Assembly (NCBI GenBank): GCA_016210055.1
Contig: JACQUZ010000058.1
Location: forward strand, 1 to 63,614
DNA: 63,614 bases
DNA from: Deltaproteobacteria bacterium
Lineage (GTDB): Bacteria > Myxococcota_A > Polyangia > Haliangiales > SHYZ01
Direction: 5' to 3'
Shown here: in pieces, positions 55,862-63,614 of the stretch
Layout: the number at the start of each line of letters is the position of its first letter
How positions within the stretch are numbered: position 1 is the first letter of the stretch
Program-made: the position numbers and the translations under genes
The notes under the pieces: model-generated
What the model was told of the DNA's origin: nothing
Databases searched by the model: none
The model's input: the letters and a program-made list of their open reading frames with translations, nothing else

Positions 55862-55916
55862 GTTCGCTATAGCGAACATGCCATCCGTCATAACGAACAT
55901 TTTCCTTGACAAGGAA
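55862..55916 (+). promoter_or_regulatory. Operator/promoter region of the sulfate operon
   Basis: It contains the perfect 16-bp palindrome GTTCGCTATAGCGAAC (55862-55877), a second CGAACAT (55894-55900) and the inverted repeat TTCCTTGACAAGGAA (55902-55916), which includes TTGACA (55906-55911). A possible -10, GACGAT, at 55928-55933 lies 9 nt before the ATG at 55943. The heptamer CGAACAT occurs again at 61274-61280 upstream of the XRE-cupin regulator gene. Confidence 0.5.
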
Positions 55917-55942
55917 TCCTCTGAGACGACGATCGGTTCCTC

Positions 55943-56947
55943 ATGCGGTCTTCCCCCCTGGTCTTGCTCTGTCTTCTAGCACCCGCCATGCCGGCGCACG
56001 GGTGCACGACGAACAAGCGAGCCCACCCACAAGACGAGCTCCTGCTCGGGGCCTACACCGCTCCGAGGGAGGCTCTCGAACGTGCGATTATTCCTCGCTT
56101 CCGTGACACGTGGTGGCGAGAGACGGGACGCGAGCTCATGGTCCGGGCGTCCTACTTGGGCTCGGGCGCCCAGGCGCGCGCGGTGACCGATGGATTCCCC
56201 GCCGACGTGGTCATGCTGGCCCTCGAGCCCGACGTGGACAAGATCGTCAAGCGCGGGCTGATAGCACCCGACTGGCGCGAGCGGACAGGAAATAGAGGGA
56301 TTGTCGCCCGCACCTTGGTCGTGATCGCGGTACGAAAAGGGAACCCCAAGCGCATCGCCGATTTTGCCGACCTCGCCAGGCCCGGGCTGGAAGTCCTCAC
56401 GCCGAACCCACGAACCTCCGGCGGTGCCATGTGGAACCTCCTCGCCATGTACGGGTCCGCACCTGCCGGTGAGGCCGGAGCGCTCCTTCGCGCCGTGTCC
56501 CGGAACGTGGTCGTGATGGACAAGGGTGCCCGCGAGTCCCTGGTTAATTTCGAGCGGGGGATTGGGGACGCGGCGATCACGTACGAGCAGGAAGTGCACG
56601 TAGCCCTGATGGGCGGTCGAAGGTACGATTACGTGGTCCCCCCCGTTACCATGGCCATCGAGATCCCTGCCGCAGTCGTAGACCAGAACGTCGATGCTCG
56701 AGGCACGCGCGCCGTCGCCGAACGATTCGTCGCCTTCCTGCGCTCCGAAGAAGCCCAGTTCCTGATTCGTGATTTCGGTTTTCGTCCGGCCGAAGGGGAC
56801 TTGCACGTCCCGGATCCACGATTCCAGCCGCCCCAGCGCGTGCTCTACATCAATGACATGGGCGGCTGGACCGAGGCGGTCCCGCGGTTCTTTGGCCCAA
56901 AAGGGATCATCACCCGCCTGCTCGAAGAAGGGCATGCGTCGCGATGA
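55943..56947 (+). CDS. sbp: Sulfate ABC transporter, substrate-binding lipoprotein
   Basis: 334 residues. The lipobox is MPAHGC, so the protein is membrane-tethered instead of free. The family segments LGAYTAPREAL, ASYLGSGAQARAV, FPADVVMLALEPDVDKI and TPNPRTSGGAMWN match the Sbp/CysP family, which binds sulfate or thiosulfate. First gene of the operon; its stop overlaps the next start (ATGA). No ribosome binding site is visible, and a leaderless start is possible. Confidence 0.93.
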   Translation: MRSSPLVLLCLLAPAMPAHGCTTNKRAHPQDELLLGAYTAPREALERAIIPRFRDTWWRETGRELMVRASYLGSGAQARAVTDGFPADVVMLALEPDVDKIVKRGLIAPDWRERTGNRGIVARTLVVIAVRKGNPKRIADFADLARPGLEVLTPNPRTSGGAMWNLLAMYGSAPAGEAGALLRAVSRNVVVMDKGARESLVNFERGIGDAAITYEQEVHVALMGGRRYDYVVPPVTMAIEIPAAVVDQNVDARGTRAVAERFVAFLRSEEAQFLIRDFGFRPAEGDLHVPDPRFQPPQRVLYINDMGGWTEAVPRFFGPKGIITRLLEEGHASR

Positions 56948-57780
56948 AGGGTCGGGGAAAGCGCCGACACCTCGCCACGGGCCGGTATCTAGTCAGGTCC
57001 ATCGCGGCCGCGTTCCTCATCCTCATGATCGGGTTGCCGATCGCCTCGATCGTGGCCGTCACGTTCGAAGACGGTCCCGTGGCTGCCTGGCGCGCGCTGA
57101 CCTCCCCGGTGGCGCTGTCTGCGCTTTGGCTCACCGCGTGGACGGCCACCGTGGTGACGGTTATTAACGCCGTGCTCGGAACACTCACAGCGTGGGTCCT
57201 CACGCGATACCGGTTTCCCGGCCGAGCCCTCTTGTCGTCGATGATCGATCTTCCGTTCGCCATCCCCACGATTGTCACGGGGCTCATGCTGGTGGTGCTC
57301 TACGGCCCGCAGAACCTCGTGGGAGCCTGGTTCGAACAAGGCGGGTTTCGGGTCCTTTTTGCGCCGCCAGGCATCATCCTTGCGCTCCTCTTCGTGACAT
57401 TTCCTCTCGTCGTGCGCGCTGTCGAGCCCGTCCTCATGGAGATCGAGCAAGAGCAGGAGCAGGCCGCGTTCACTCTCGGCGCCTGGCCGCTCACGACCTT
57501 TCGCCTGGTAATTCTCCCCGCGATCGCGCCTGCGGTGCTCACCGGATCGCTAATGACGTTCGTGCGGGCCCTCGGGGAGTTTGGCTCGGTCGTGATCGTG
57601 GCGGGTAATCTCCCCAGGCGAACGCTCACCGCCCCCGTCTACGTTTTCGGCGCTATCGAGAGCGGCGAGGCCCATGCGGCGAGCGCCATGTCGTCTCTCC
57701 TCGTCGCGGTGTCGCTCGTCACCATCATGGGAGTCGACCGCTTCGCCCGCGCGCGCAAGGAGAAACGGGGTCTCACGTGA
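56944..57780 (+). CDS. cysT: Sulfate ABC transporter permease CysT (CysU)
   Basis: 278 residues with six membrane helices. The permease loop that docks to the ATPase is EQEQAAFTLGAWPLTTFRLV. Start and stop overlap neighbours by 4 nt (ATGA, GTGA), giving tight translational coupling and a likely 1:1 ratio with CysW. Confidence 0.95.
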   Translation: MKGRGKRRHLATGRYLVRSIAAAFLILMIGLPIASIVAVTFEDGPVAAWRALTSPVALSALWLTAWTATVVTVINAVLGTLTAWVLTRYRFPGRALLSSMIDLPFAIPTIVTGLMLVVLYGPQNLVGAWFEQGGFRVLFAPPGIILALLFVTFPLVVRAVEPVLMEIEQEQEQAAFTLGAWPLTTFRLVILPAIAPAVLTGSLMTFVRALGEFGSVVIVAGNLPRRTLTAPVYVFGAIESGEAHAASAMSSLLVAVSLVTIMGVDRFARARKEKRGLT

Positions 57781-58637
57781 CAGGCCAGCATCACCGCGTT
57801 AAGAGAAGGCGCACCCGCGACCGCGTCGCCCGCTGGGGCCTGTACGCGTCGGTCGTCGCGTACGTGGGCGTGCTCCTCGTGGCTCCAGTTGTCGCCATCC
57901 TGTGGGGCGCCATGCGCGAGGGGCCCGTCGCATTCGTCTCGTCCCTCTTCATGCGTGACTCGCTTCACGCCTTGTACCTGTCGATCGTCCTCACCGTCAT
58001 CGCGGTGGTCGCGAACACCGCATTCGGCACGCTGGTGGCCTGGGTGCTCACGCGGGATCGTTTTCGTGGCCGGAACCTCCTCAGTGGCTTGGTAGACGTC
58101 CCGTTCGCCATCTCACCGGTGATCGTGGGCTTTGCCCTGATCTTGCTTTTTGGACCCAAGGGCTGGCTTGGCCCGATAGTCCAGGCCACAGGCATCAAGG
58201 TCGTCTTTGCGCTCCCAGGAATGGCGATCGCCACCATCTTCGTGTCGATCCCCTTCGTCATTCGCGAGGTGGGGCTGGTCCTCGACCAGGTCGGCGAGGA
58301 CCAGGAACAAGCCGCGTACACGCTCGGCGCTAGCGCCCTCCGCACATTCCTCCTCGTGACCCTCCCCAACATCCGCTGGGGCCTCGTCTACGGCGCGCTG
58401 CTCACCACCGCGAGGGCCCTCGGCGAGTTCGGCGCTATCCTCGTGGTGTCGGGCGGAATTGCCGGTCTCTCCGAAACGGGGACGATGTTCGTGTTCCGGG
58501 CCCTCGACGACAGGAGGGACCTCGCCGCATACTCCATGTCCGTGGCACTCGCCGCTCTCTCGATCGGGCTCATCGCCATCATGGATTACCTCAGGCGTCG
58601 GCGCGAAGCCGCGGAAGGACCTCACTTGCAGCGATGA
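57777..58637 (+). CDS. cysW: Sulfate ABC transporter permease CysW
   Basis: 286 residues from a GTG. Six membrane helices and the ATPase-docking loop EDQEQAAYTLGASALRTFLLV. The basic N-terminus (HHRVKRRRTRDR) is cytoplasmic. CysT and CysW form the heterodimeric channel for sulfate. Confidence 0.95.
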   Translation: MTGQHHRVKRRRTRDRVARWGLYASVVAYVGVLLVAPVVAILWGAMREGPVAFVSSLFMRDSLHALYLSIVLTVIAVVANTAFGTLVAWVLTRDRFRGRNLLSGLVDVPFAISPVIVGFALILLFGPKGWLGPIVQATGIKVVFALPGMAIATIFVSIPFVIREVGLVLDQVGEDQEQAAYTLGASALRTFLLVTLPNIRWGLVYGALLTTARALGEFGAILVVSGGIAGLSETGTMFVFRALDDRRDLAAYSMSVALAALSIGLIAIMDYLRRRREAAEGPHLQR

Positions 58638-59701
58638 GCGTCGTCGTCTCTCAACTCACCAAGCGGTTCACCACGTCGGGAACGCCAGCCGTTTCTGAAG
58701 TTACCTTCTCTGCGCCCACCGGTGCGATCACCACGCTTCTTGGCCCGTCTGGATCGGGCAAGTCAACTGTCCTAAGGATCGTGGCCGGGCTCGAGGAGCC
58801 GGATGACGGGCAGGTGTTCCTCGACGACAACGACTGTACCTACATGCCCGTGCAGAAGCGCGGCGTGGGGTTCGTCTTCCAAAGCTACGCCCTCTTCAAG
58901 CACATGACCGTGCGGGAAAACATTGCGTTCGGGCTGAAGATTCGGAGTGTCCCGCGCGCCGAGGCGAGCGCGCGCGTCGACGAGCTCCTGAGCCTGGTTC
59001 AGCTCGAGGGGCTAGGCCATCGCTTCCCAGCACAGCTCTCGGGTGGCCAGCGGCAACGCGTCGCGTTCGCAAGGGCCCTAGCCATCAAGCCCGGAGTGCT
59101 GCTCCTCGACGAGCCCTTCGGCGCGCTCGACGCCCGCGTGCGTCTCGAGCTGCGAGACTGGCTACGTCGCTTCCACGAAACCGCCCACGTGACCACGCTC
59201 CTCGTCACCCACGATCAGGAAGAAGCCATGGAGCTCTCGGAGCACGTGGTGGTGATGCACGAAGGGCGAGTGGAGCAAGCGGGCTCGCCCCATGAGATCT
59301 ACGACAACCCTGCGACCCCCTTCGTGGCATCGTTTGTCGGCGGCGGAAGCGTGCTCAAGGGACGCGTCTCCGCCGGGCGAGCCGAGCTTGGTACCTTGGC
59401 CGTGGCCGCCCCCGAGGGCGCCAAGGACGGAGCGGCCGTGCACGCCTTTGTCAGGCCCCACGACGTGAAGCTGGCAAGACCTGGTGAGGAAGCGCTCGAG
59501 GAGCGCATCTCCATGGCCAAGATCGAGCGGTTGACGCGGATTGGCGGGCAGATCAAGTTGGCGCTTCGGCTCCCAGACGGCGAACCCATGACCGTCCAGG
59601 TGCCCAAGCCCGTTTTCGACGAGCTGGGCGTCGCCGAAGGGGATCGGGTCATGGTAGACCTTCGCGAGGCCAAGGTGTTCGTGGAGGACTATTCGATATG
59701 A
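58634..59701 (+). CDS. cysA: Sulfate/thiosulfate import ATPase CysA
   Basis: 355 residues. ABC motifs are complete: Walker [11 protein letters not shown]-loop FVFQSYALF, signature LSGGQRQRV, Walker [13 protein letters not shown] and the switch His in [10 protein letters not shown]-terminal TOBE-like domain (about 240-350) follows, as in CysA. It powers sulfate import by the permease pair. Confidence 0.96.
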   Translation: MSVVVSQLTKRFTTSGTPAVSEVTFSAPTGAITTLLGPSGSGKSTVLRIVAGLEEPDDGQVFLDDNDCTYMPVQKRGVGFVFQSYALFKHMTVRENIAFGLKIRSVPRAEASARVDELLSLVQLEGLGHRFPAQLSGGQRQRVAFARALAIKPGVLLLDEPFGALDARVRLELRDWLRRFHETAHVTTLLVTHDQEEAMELSEHVVVMHEGRVEQAGSPHEIYDNPATPFVASFVGGGSVLKGRVSAGRAELGTLAVAAPEGAKDGAAVHAFVRPHDVKLARPGEEALEERISMAKIERLTRIGGQIKLALRLPDGEPMTVQVPKPVFDELGVAEGDRVMVDLREAKVFVEDYSI

Positions 59702-60630
59702 AGCTCTTCCCAAGCGTGGATGCGACCGTCGGTCGCACGCCGCTCGTGGAGCTGCGCCGCATCGGAGAAGGCCTGCCTGCACGGATTGTAGCCAAGCTCG
59801 AGTCGCGCAACCCCTGCGGCAGCGTAAAGGACCGGATTGGCGTGGCGCTCATCGATGATGCTGAGCGGCGTGGCATCCTCAGGCCCGGTGCAACGATCGT
59901 AGAGCCCACGAGCGGCAACACCGGGATCGCTCTTGCGTTCGTCGCTGCGTCGAGGGGCTACAAGCTCATGCTCACGATGCCTCAGCGCATGTCCAAGGAA
60001 CGGATCGCGCTGCTCAAGTACCTCGGAGCCGAGATCGTCCTCACCCCAGGCACGCTCATGCGGGATGCAGTCGAGCGCGCGAACCAGCTCCTAAGAGAGA
60101 TCCCGGGCGCGGTCATGCTGCAACAGTTCAAAAATCCCGCGAACCCCGATGCACATCGGCGCACGACAGCCATCGAAATCTGGGAGGACACCGACGGCAA
60201 GGTCGACATCTTTGTCGCCGGCGTCGGAACAGGCGGCACCATTACCGGCGTTGGCGAGGTGATTAAGGAGCGCAGGCCAGGAGCCTACGTCGTGGCGGTC
60301 GAGCCTGCCAAGGCCGCGGTCCTCTCGGGAGGTCGGGCGGGAAACCACATGATTCAAGGGATCGGCGCCGGCTTCGTCCCGGACGTGCTCAACCGCGCGG
60401 TGATTGATGAAGTGATTGCCGTGACCGAAGACGACGCCTTTGCGCTAGCACGCCGCCTCGCGCGAGAGGAGGGAATCCTCGCGGGCATCTCCTCGGGGGC
60501 TGCCTTGACCGCGGCCTTGACCGTGGCTCGGCGCGCCGAGAACCACGGAAAGCTTGTGGTGGTCATGATCTGCGATACGGGTGAGCGCTACGTTACCACG
60601 CCTCTCTTCGATGAAATGATTCGGGACTAG
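59698..60630 (+). CDS. cysK: Cysteine synthase (O-acetylserine sulfhydrylase)
   Basis: 310 residues. PLP-dependent: the binding Lys is in [11 protein letters not shown]; the substrate loop is [15 protein letters not shown] and the phosphate-binding loop [12 protein letters not shown]. It makes cysteine from O-acetylserine and sulfide. It ends the uptake operon, so import and the last assimilation step are made together; the APS/PAPS and sulfite reductase genes are not in the window. The 3' end overlaps the regulator gene on the other strand by 4 nt. Confidence 0.96.
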   Translation: MKLFPSVDATVGRTPLVELRRIGEGLPARIVAKLESRNPCGSVKDRIGVALIDDAERRGILRPGATIVEPTSGNTGIALAFVAASRGYKLMLTMPQRMSKERIALLKYLGAEIVLTPGTLMRDAVERANQLLREIPGAVMLQQFKNPANPDAHRRTTAIEIWEDTDGKVDIFVAGVGTGGTITGVGEVIKERRPGAYVVAVEPAKAAVLSGGRAGNHMIQGIGAGFVPDVLNRAVIDEVIAVTEDDAFALARRLAREEGILAGISSGAALTAALTVARRAENHGKLVVVMICDTGERYVTTPLFDEMIRD

Positions 60631-61250
60631 TGAGTCGCACCAACGTGGCTCCCATAGCGGACCAAATCATAGAAGACGCACTTCGAGGGACCCACGGCAG
60701 AATAGGAGTGCTCCAGATCGGCTGGAAACGTCGCGGTGTCCCCGGGCTCCAGGACGTGCTCCTCTTGCCCGACGACAAGCCGCAGCTTGCCCTGCTCCAC
60801 GCACGCCATCTCCCAGGTTCCAGCGGCGTGGGCAGGTGAGCTTGAACCGCCCTGTGGTTCGAGAGTGATGCGGTAGAGCTCAACCCCGAGCGGCGTCCCG
60901 GCTAAGATAATAGGAATGGAATGGAATTTCCGGTCAGCCGAGGTCAGGGCCGGTCGCGCGCCCCGCCGCACGACCACGGTGCGCGCGGATTCGTCTTCAC
61001 GGAGGAGCTCGGAAAACGGCACCCCAAACCCGGTGACGATCTTCCAGAGCACGGCTATGGTGGGCGTGGTCTTGCCAGTCTCGACCTGCGACAGCATGGC
61101 ACGAGAAACTCCGGCACGGGCCGATAACTCGACTAGAGACCAGCCGCGCTCCAACCGAAGGCGACGAAGATTCGACGCGACCTGACGGGCAAAACCCTCC
61201 GCCCCGTCAGAGACGTCACGGACGGCTTTACGTCCCATGACCGCACGCAA
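60627..61250 (-). CDS. XRE-family regulator with cupin domain
   Basis: 207 residues (an ATG at 61238 would give 203). The HTH domain spans about 20-80 ([37 protein letters not shown]), and the cupin domain about 115-205 ([28 protein letters not shown]). This build is used by regulators that sense small ligands; in several bacteria they control sulfur or amino-acid genes. It faces cysK and shares the heptamer CGAACAT with the operator of the sulfate operon, so it may regulate that operon and itself. This is inference. Confidence 0.88.
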   Translation of the reverse strand: MRAVMGRKAVRDVSDGAEGFARQVASNLRRLRLERGWSLVELSARAGVSRAMLSQVETGKTTPTIAVLWKIVTGFGVPFSELLREDESARTVVVRRGARPALTSADRKFHSIPIILAGTPLGVELYRITLEPQGGSSSPAHAAGTWEMACVEQGKLRLVVGQEEHVLEPGDTATFPADLEHSYSAVGPSKCVFYDLVRYGSHVGATH

Positions 61251-61322
61251 GACACCGTCTCGGTGCCAGACATCCGAACATGGGGATACGATAAAAGATG
61301 AACTGGGAAAAGGGGAAGGGAA

Positions 61323-61499
61323 CTAGGTAGCGTCAGCCTTGGATGCCGCGTCAACGGTAACCGGGGCGGCGTCGGGGGTCGCGGGCTTCGCATCGGGCGT
61401 CGTGACTGCCGCGTCGGCCTTTTGCGTCTCATCATCGTCACAGCCGCCGACAAGAGCGAGGGTTGCGGCCAACATCAGACTGGAAACGAACTTCTTCAT
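61323..61499 (-). CDS. Short lipoprotein with an Asp/Ala/Pro-rich tail
   Basis: 58 residues; GGAGG lies 6 nt before the ATG. Lipobox ALVGGCDDD. The mature part consists of Asp-, Ala-, Thr- and Pro-rich repeats (VTTPDAKPATPDAAPVTVD). Such tails occur in short myxobacterial lipoproteins with no known role. The clear signals support a real gene despite its size. Confidence 0.7.
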   Translation of the reverse strand: MKKFVSSLMLAATLALVGGCDDDETQKADAAVTTPDAKPATPDAAPVTVDAASKADAT

Positions 61500-61898
61500 T
61501 TTTATCCTCCGATCTAGGTGACTAGGGAACCGATCTGCCGACCTCATGGCAGCTCCTACGGGTCACATGCCATGCGTTCGGACTTCGGCGCGTGTACTGC
61601 ACAATACGTTCCAAGCCCTCGCGCGGCAAGTGCTTGGTCTACCACACCTGGCTCGACAAGGATATTTCTTTGTAATTTCCCGTATCTAGCCCTTCCCGGC
61701 AGGAGTCCGCGCGTGACGATGCCGACTGCCACGCTGCGTCAGAACCCTGACAGCCATGACAGGGAGACATCCTCCGGCTGCATGTTTTTCGAGGCGATCT
61801 CCGTTTCCCAGGAGCCTCAAGCGGGCGGCTACCGGCATCTCTGGTTTTCTTGGCATGACCTGGCAACACCCCGGAATAACTTCGTTTTGCACAGATTT
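61500..61898. other. Intergenic stretch without a supported gene
   Basis: About 400 nt between the short lipoprotein start and the heat-shock promoter region. An open frame at 61518-61922 on the plus strand has no ribosome binding site, no domain and poor codon bias. I see no structured RNA. Confidence 0.5.
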
Positions 61899-61947
61899 TT
61901 AGCACTCGCATCGGCCGCTTGACAAATACGAGACCGGGGTTAGTTTA
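61899..61947 (+). promoter_or_regulatory. Heat-shock promoter with degenerate CIRCE element
   Basis: TTAGCACTC (61899-61907) is an exact CIRCE left arm; after 9 nt comes GCTTGACAA (61917-61925), matching the right arm GAGTGCTAA at 5 of 9 positions. The right arm overlaps TTGACA (61919-61924); after 16-17 nt comes TAGTTT (61941-61946). The ATG of the FmdB-like gene is 8 nt further, so its message is probably leaderless. An HrcA-type repressor would block -35. Confidence 0.6.
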
Positions 61948-61954
61948 CCCCCGC

Positions 61955-62221
61955 ATGCCGATTTACGAATACGCCTGCAACTCGTGCAACCACCGATTCG
62001 AAACCTGGCAGCGGATGACCGAGTCACCTGTCGATGAGTGCCCATCCTGCCGCGGCGGACAGGTACGCCGCCTCATCTCGGCAACCACGTTCTCGCTCAA
62101 GGGCACTGGCTGGTATGCGACCGATTACAAGTCCGGTTCTAGCTCAAATGACAATTCAAGGAGGGAAAAGGGCAATGACAATTCGTCCACTTCACGATCG
62201 AGTGCTGGTAAGGCGTCTTGA
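61955..62221 (+). CDS. FmdB-type zinc-ribbon protein
   Basis: 88 residues. [19 protein letters not shown] followed by CPSCRGG gives the CxxC...CxxC zinc ribbon of the FmdB/CxxC-CxxC-SSSS family, and the tail is Ser/Asn-rich. The family's function is not known. Its last 47 nt overlap groES in another frame, coupling the two. Its place behind a CIRCE-like element suggests it is made with the chaperonins under heat shock. Confidence 0.9.
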   Translation: MPIYEYACNSCNHRFETWQRMTESPVDECPSCRGGQVRRLISATTFSLKGTGWYATDYKSGSSSNDNSRREKGNDNSSTSRSSAGKAS

Positions 62222-62462
62222 GGAGCAGGAAAAGACCGCGGGTGGTCTGTACATCCCCGATACCGCCAAGGAAAAGCCCATCGAGGCCCGCGTCGTCGCT
62301 GTTGGCTCCGGGAAGGTGCTCGAGGACGGTACGGTGCAGAAGCCCGAGGTGAAGGCCGGCGACAAGGTGCTCTTCAGCAAATACAGCGGCACCGAGGTGA
62401 AAATCAACGGCGAAGAGCACCTCATCCTGCGCGAGGACGACCTTCTCGCGGTCATCGAGTAA
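62175..62462 (+). CDS. groES: Co-chaperonin GroES
   Basis: 95 residues, normal length. [19 protein letters not shown], the mobile loop [15 protein letters not shown] and the C-terminal [21 protein letters not shown] are standard. GGAGG lies 11 nt upstream, inside the FmdB reading frame. It caps GroEL. Confidence 0.98.
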   Translation: MTIRPLHDRVLVRRLEEQEKTAGGLYIPDTAKEKPIEARVVAVGSGKVLEDGTVQKPEVKAGDKVLFSKYSGTEVKINGEEHLILREDDLLAVIE

Positions 62463-62496
62463 CGAACAGCGCAGTAGGAAAGCGGAGGAATTCACA

Positions 62497-63614
<1,118 letters not shown>

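Overview
The window looks like chromosome from a high-GC Myxococcota bacterium, probably Polyangia-like. This is inferred from content: many Hanks-type kinases, FHA and PP2C proteins, several lipoproteins of unknown function, a MYXO-CTERM-like protease tail, and GTG/TTG starts, with housekeeping genes (lepA, lepB, tatA, mltD, cys, groESL) between accessory clusters. No phage, insertion sequence, CRISPR array or rRNA was seen. There is one tRNA (Gly-GCC).

Layout. 0.2-13.8 kb: a zinc-ribbon membrane protein, a patatin lipase, then a leftward signalling operon (zinc-ribbon/FHA protein, tail-anchored PP2C phosphatase, tail-anchored zinc-ribbon kinase, Eis-like acetyltransferase). A rightward trio follows (lipoprotein, PLC/P1-nuclease-like protein, SUKH-TPR protein), facing an FHA protein fused to a degenerate CpaF-type ATPase. 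13.8-22.2 kb: GH113-like glycosidase, lepB-lepA, a ribbon-helix-helix regulator divergent from a DCC protein, two proteins of unknown function, HtrA protease. 22.4-32.4 kb: a beta-propeller/thioredoxin lipoprotein, a cytochrome c plus outer-membrane barrel pair behind a Fur-box-like site, an M9 collagenase-like protease, Dps, an OPT transporter, two exported proteins and a decayed kinase gene. 32.7-41.7 kb: tRNA-Gly, LolC/E permease, enoyl-CoA hydratase, outer-membrane protein, PhaR-type regulator, helical-repeat protein, TatA, MltD-like transglycosylase, RluA-type pseudouridine synthase. 41.7-49.7 kb: kinase with DUF4388 tail, HicB-like protein with Arg/Gly-rich tail, STAS-like protein, a soluble PP2C phosphatase and a divergent Hsp70. 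49.8-55.8 kb: a rightward cluster of trypsin-like protease, PHP-domain lipoprotein and outer-membrane protein, then a [2Fe-2S] protein. 55.9-61.3 kb: a sulfate-uptake and cysteine-synthesis operon with 4-nt start/stop overlaps, facing an XRE-cupin regulator. 61.9 kb to the end: FmdB-type zinc ribbon, groES and partial groEL behind a degenerate CIRCE element.

Recurring themes. (1) Phosphorylation signalling: two intact kinases, one kinase remnant, two PP2C phosphatases and three FHA domains in two proteins. (2) Enzyme-family members with altered catalytic residues: the FHA-CpaF ATPase, the Hsp70 paralogue and the PLC/P1-like protein. (3) Several promoters with a TTGACA box whose -10 lies 7-9 nt before the start codon, suggesting leaderless transcripts. 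All functional statements come from motif reading by eye; no database search or structure prediction was run.
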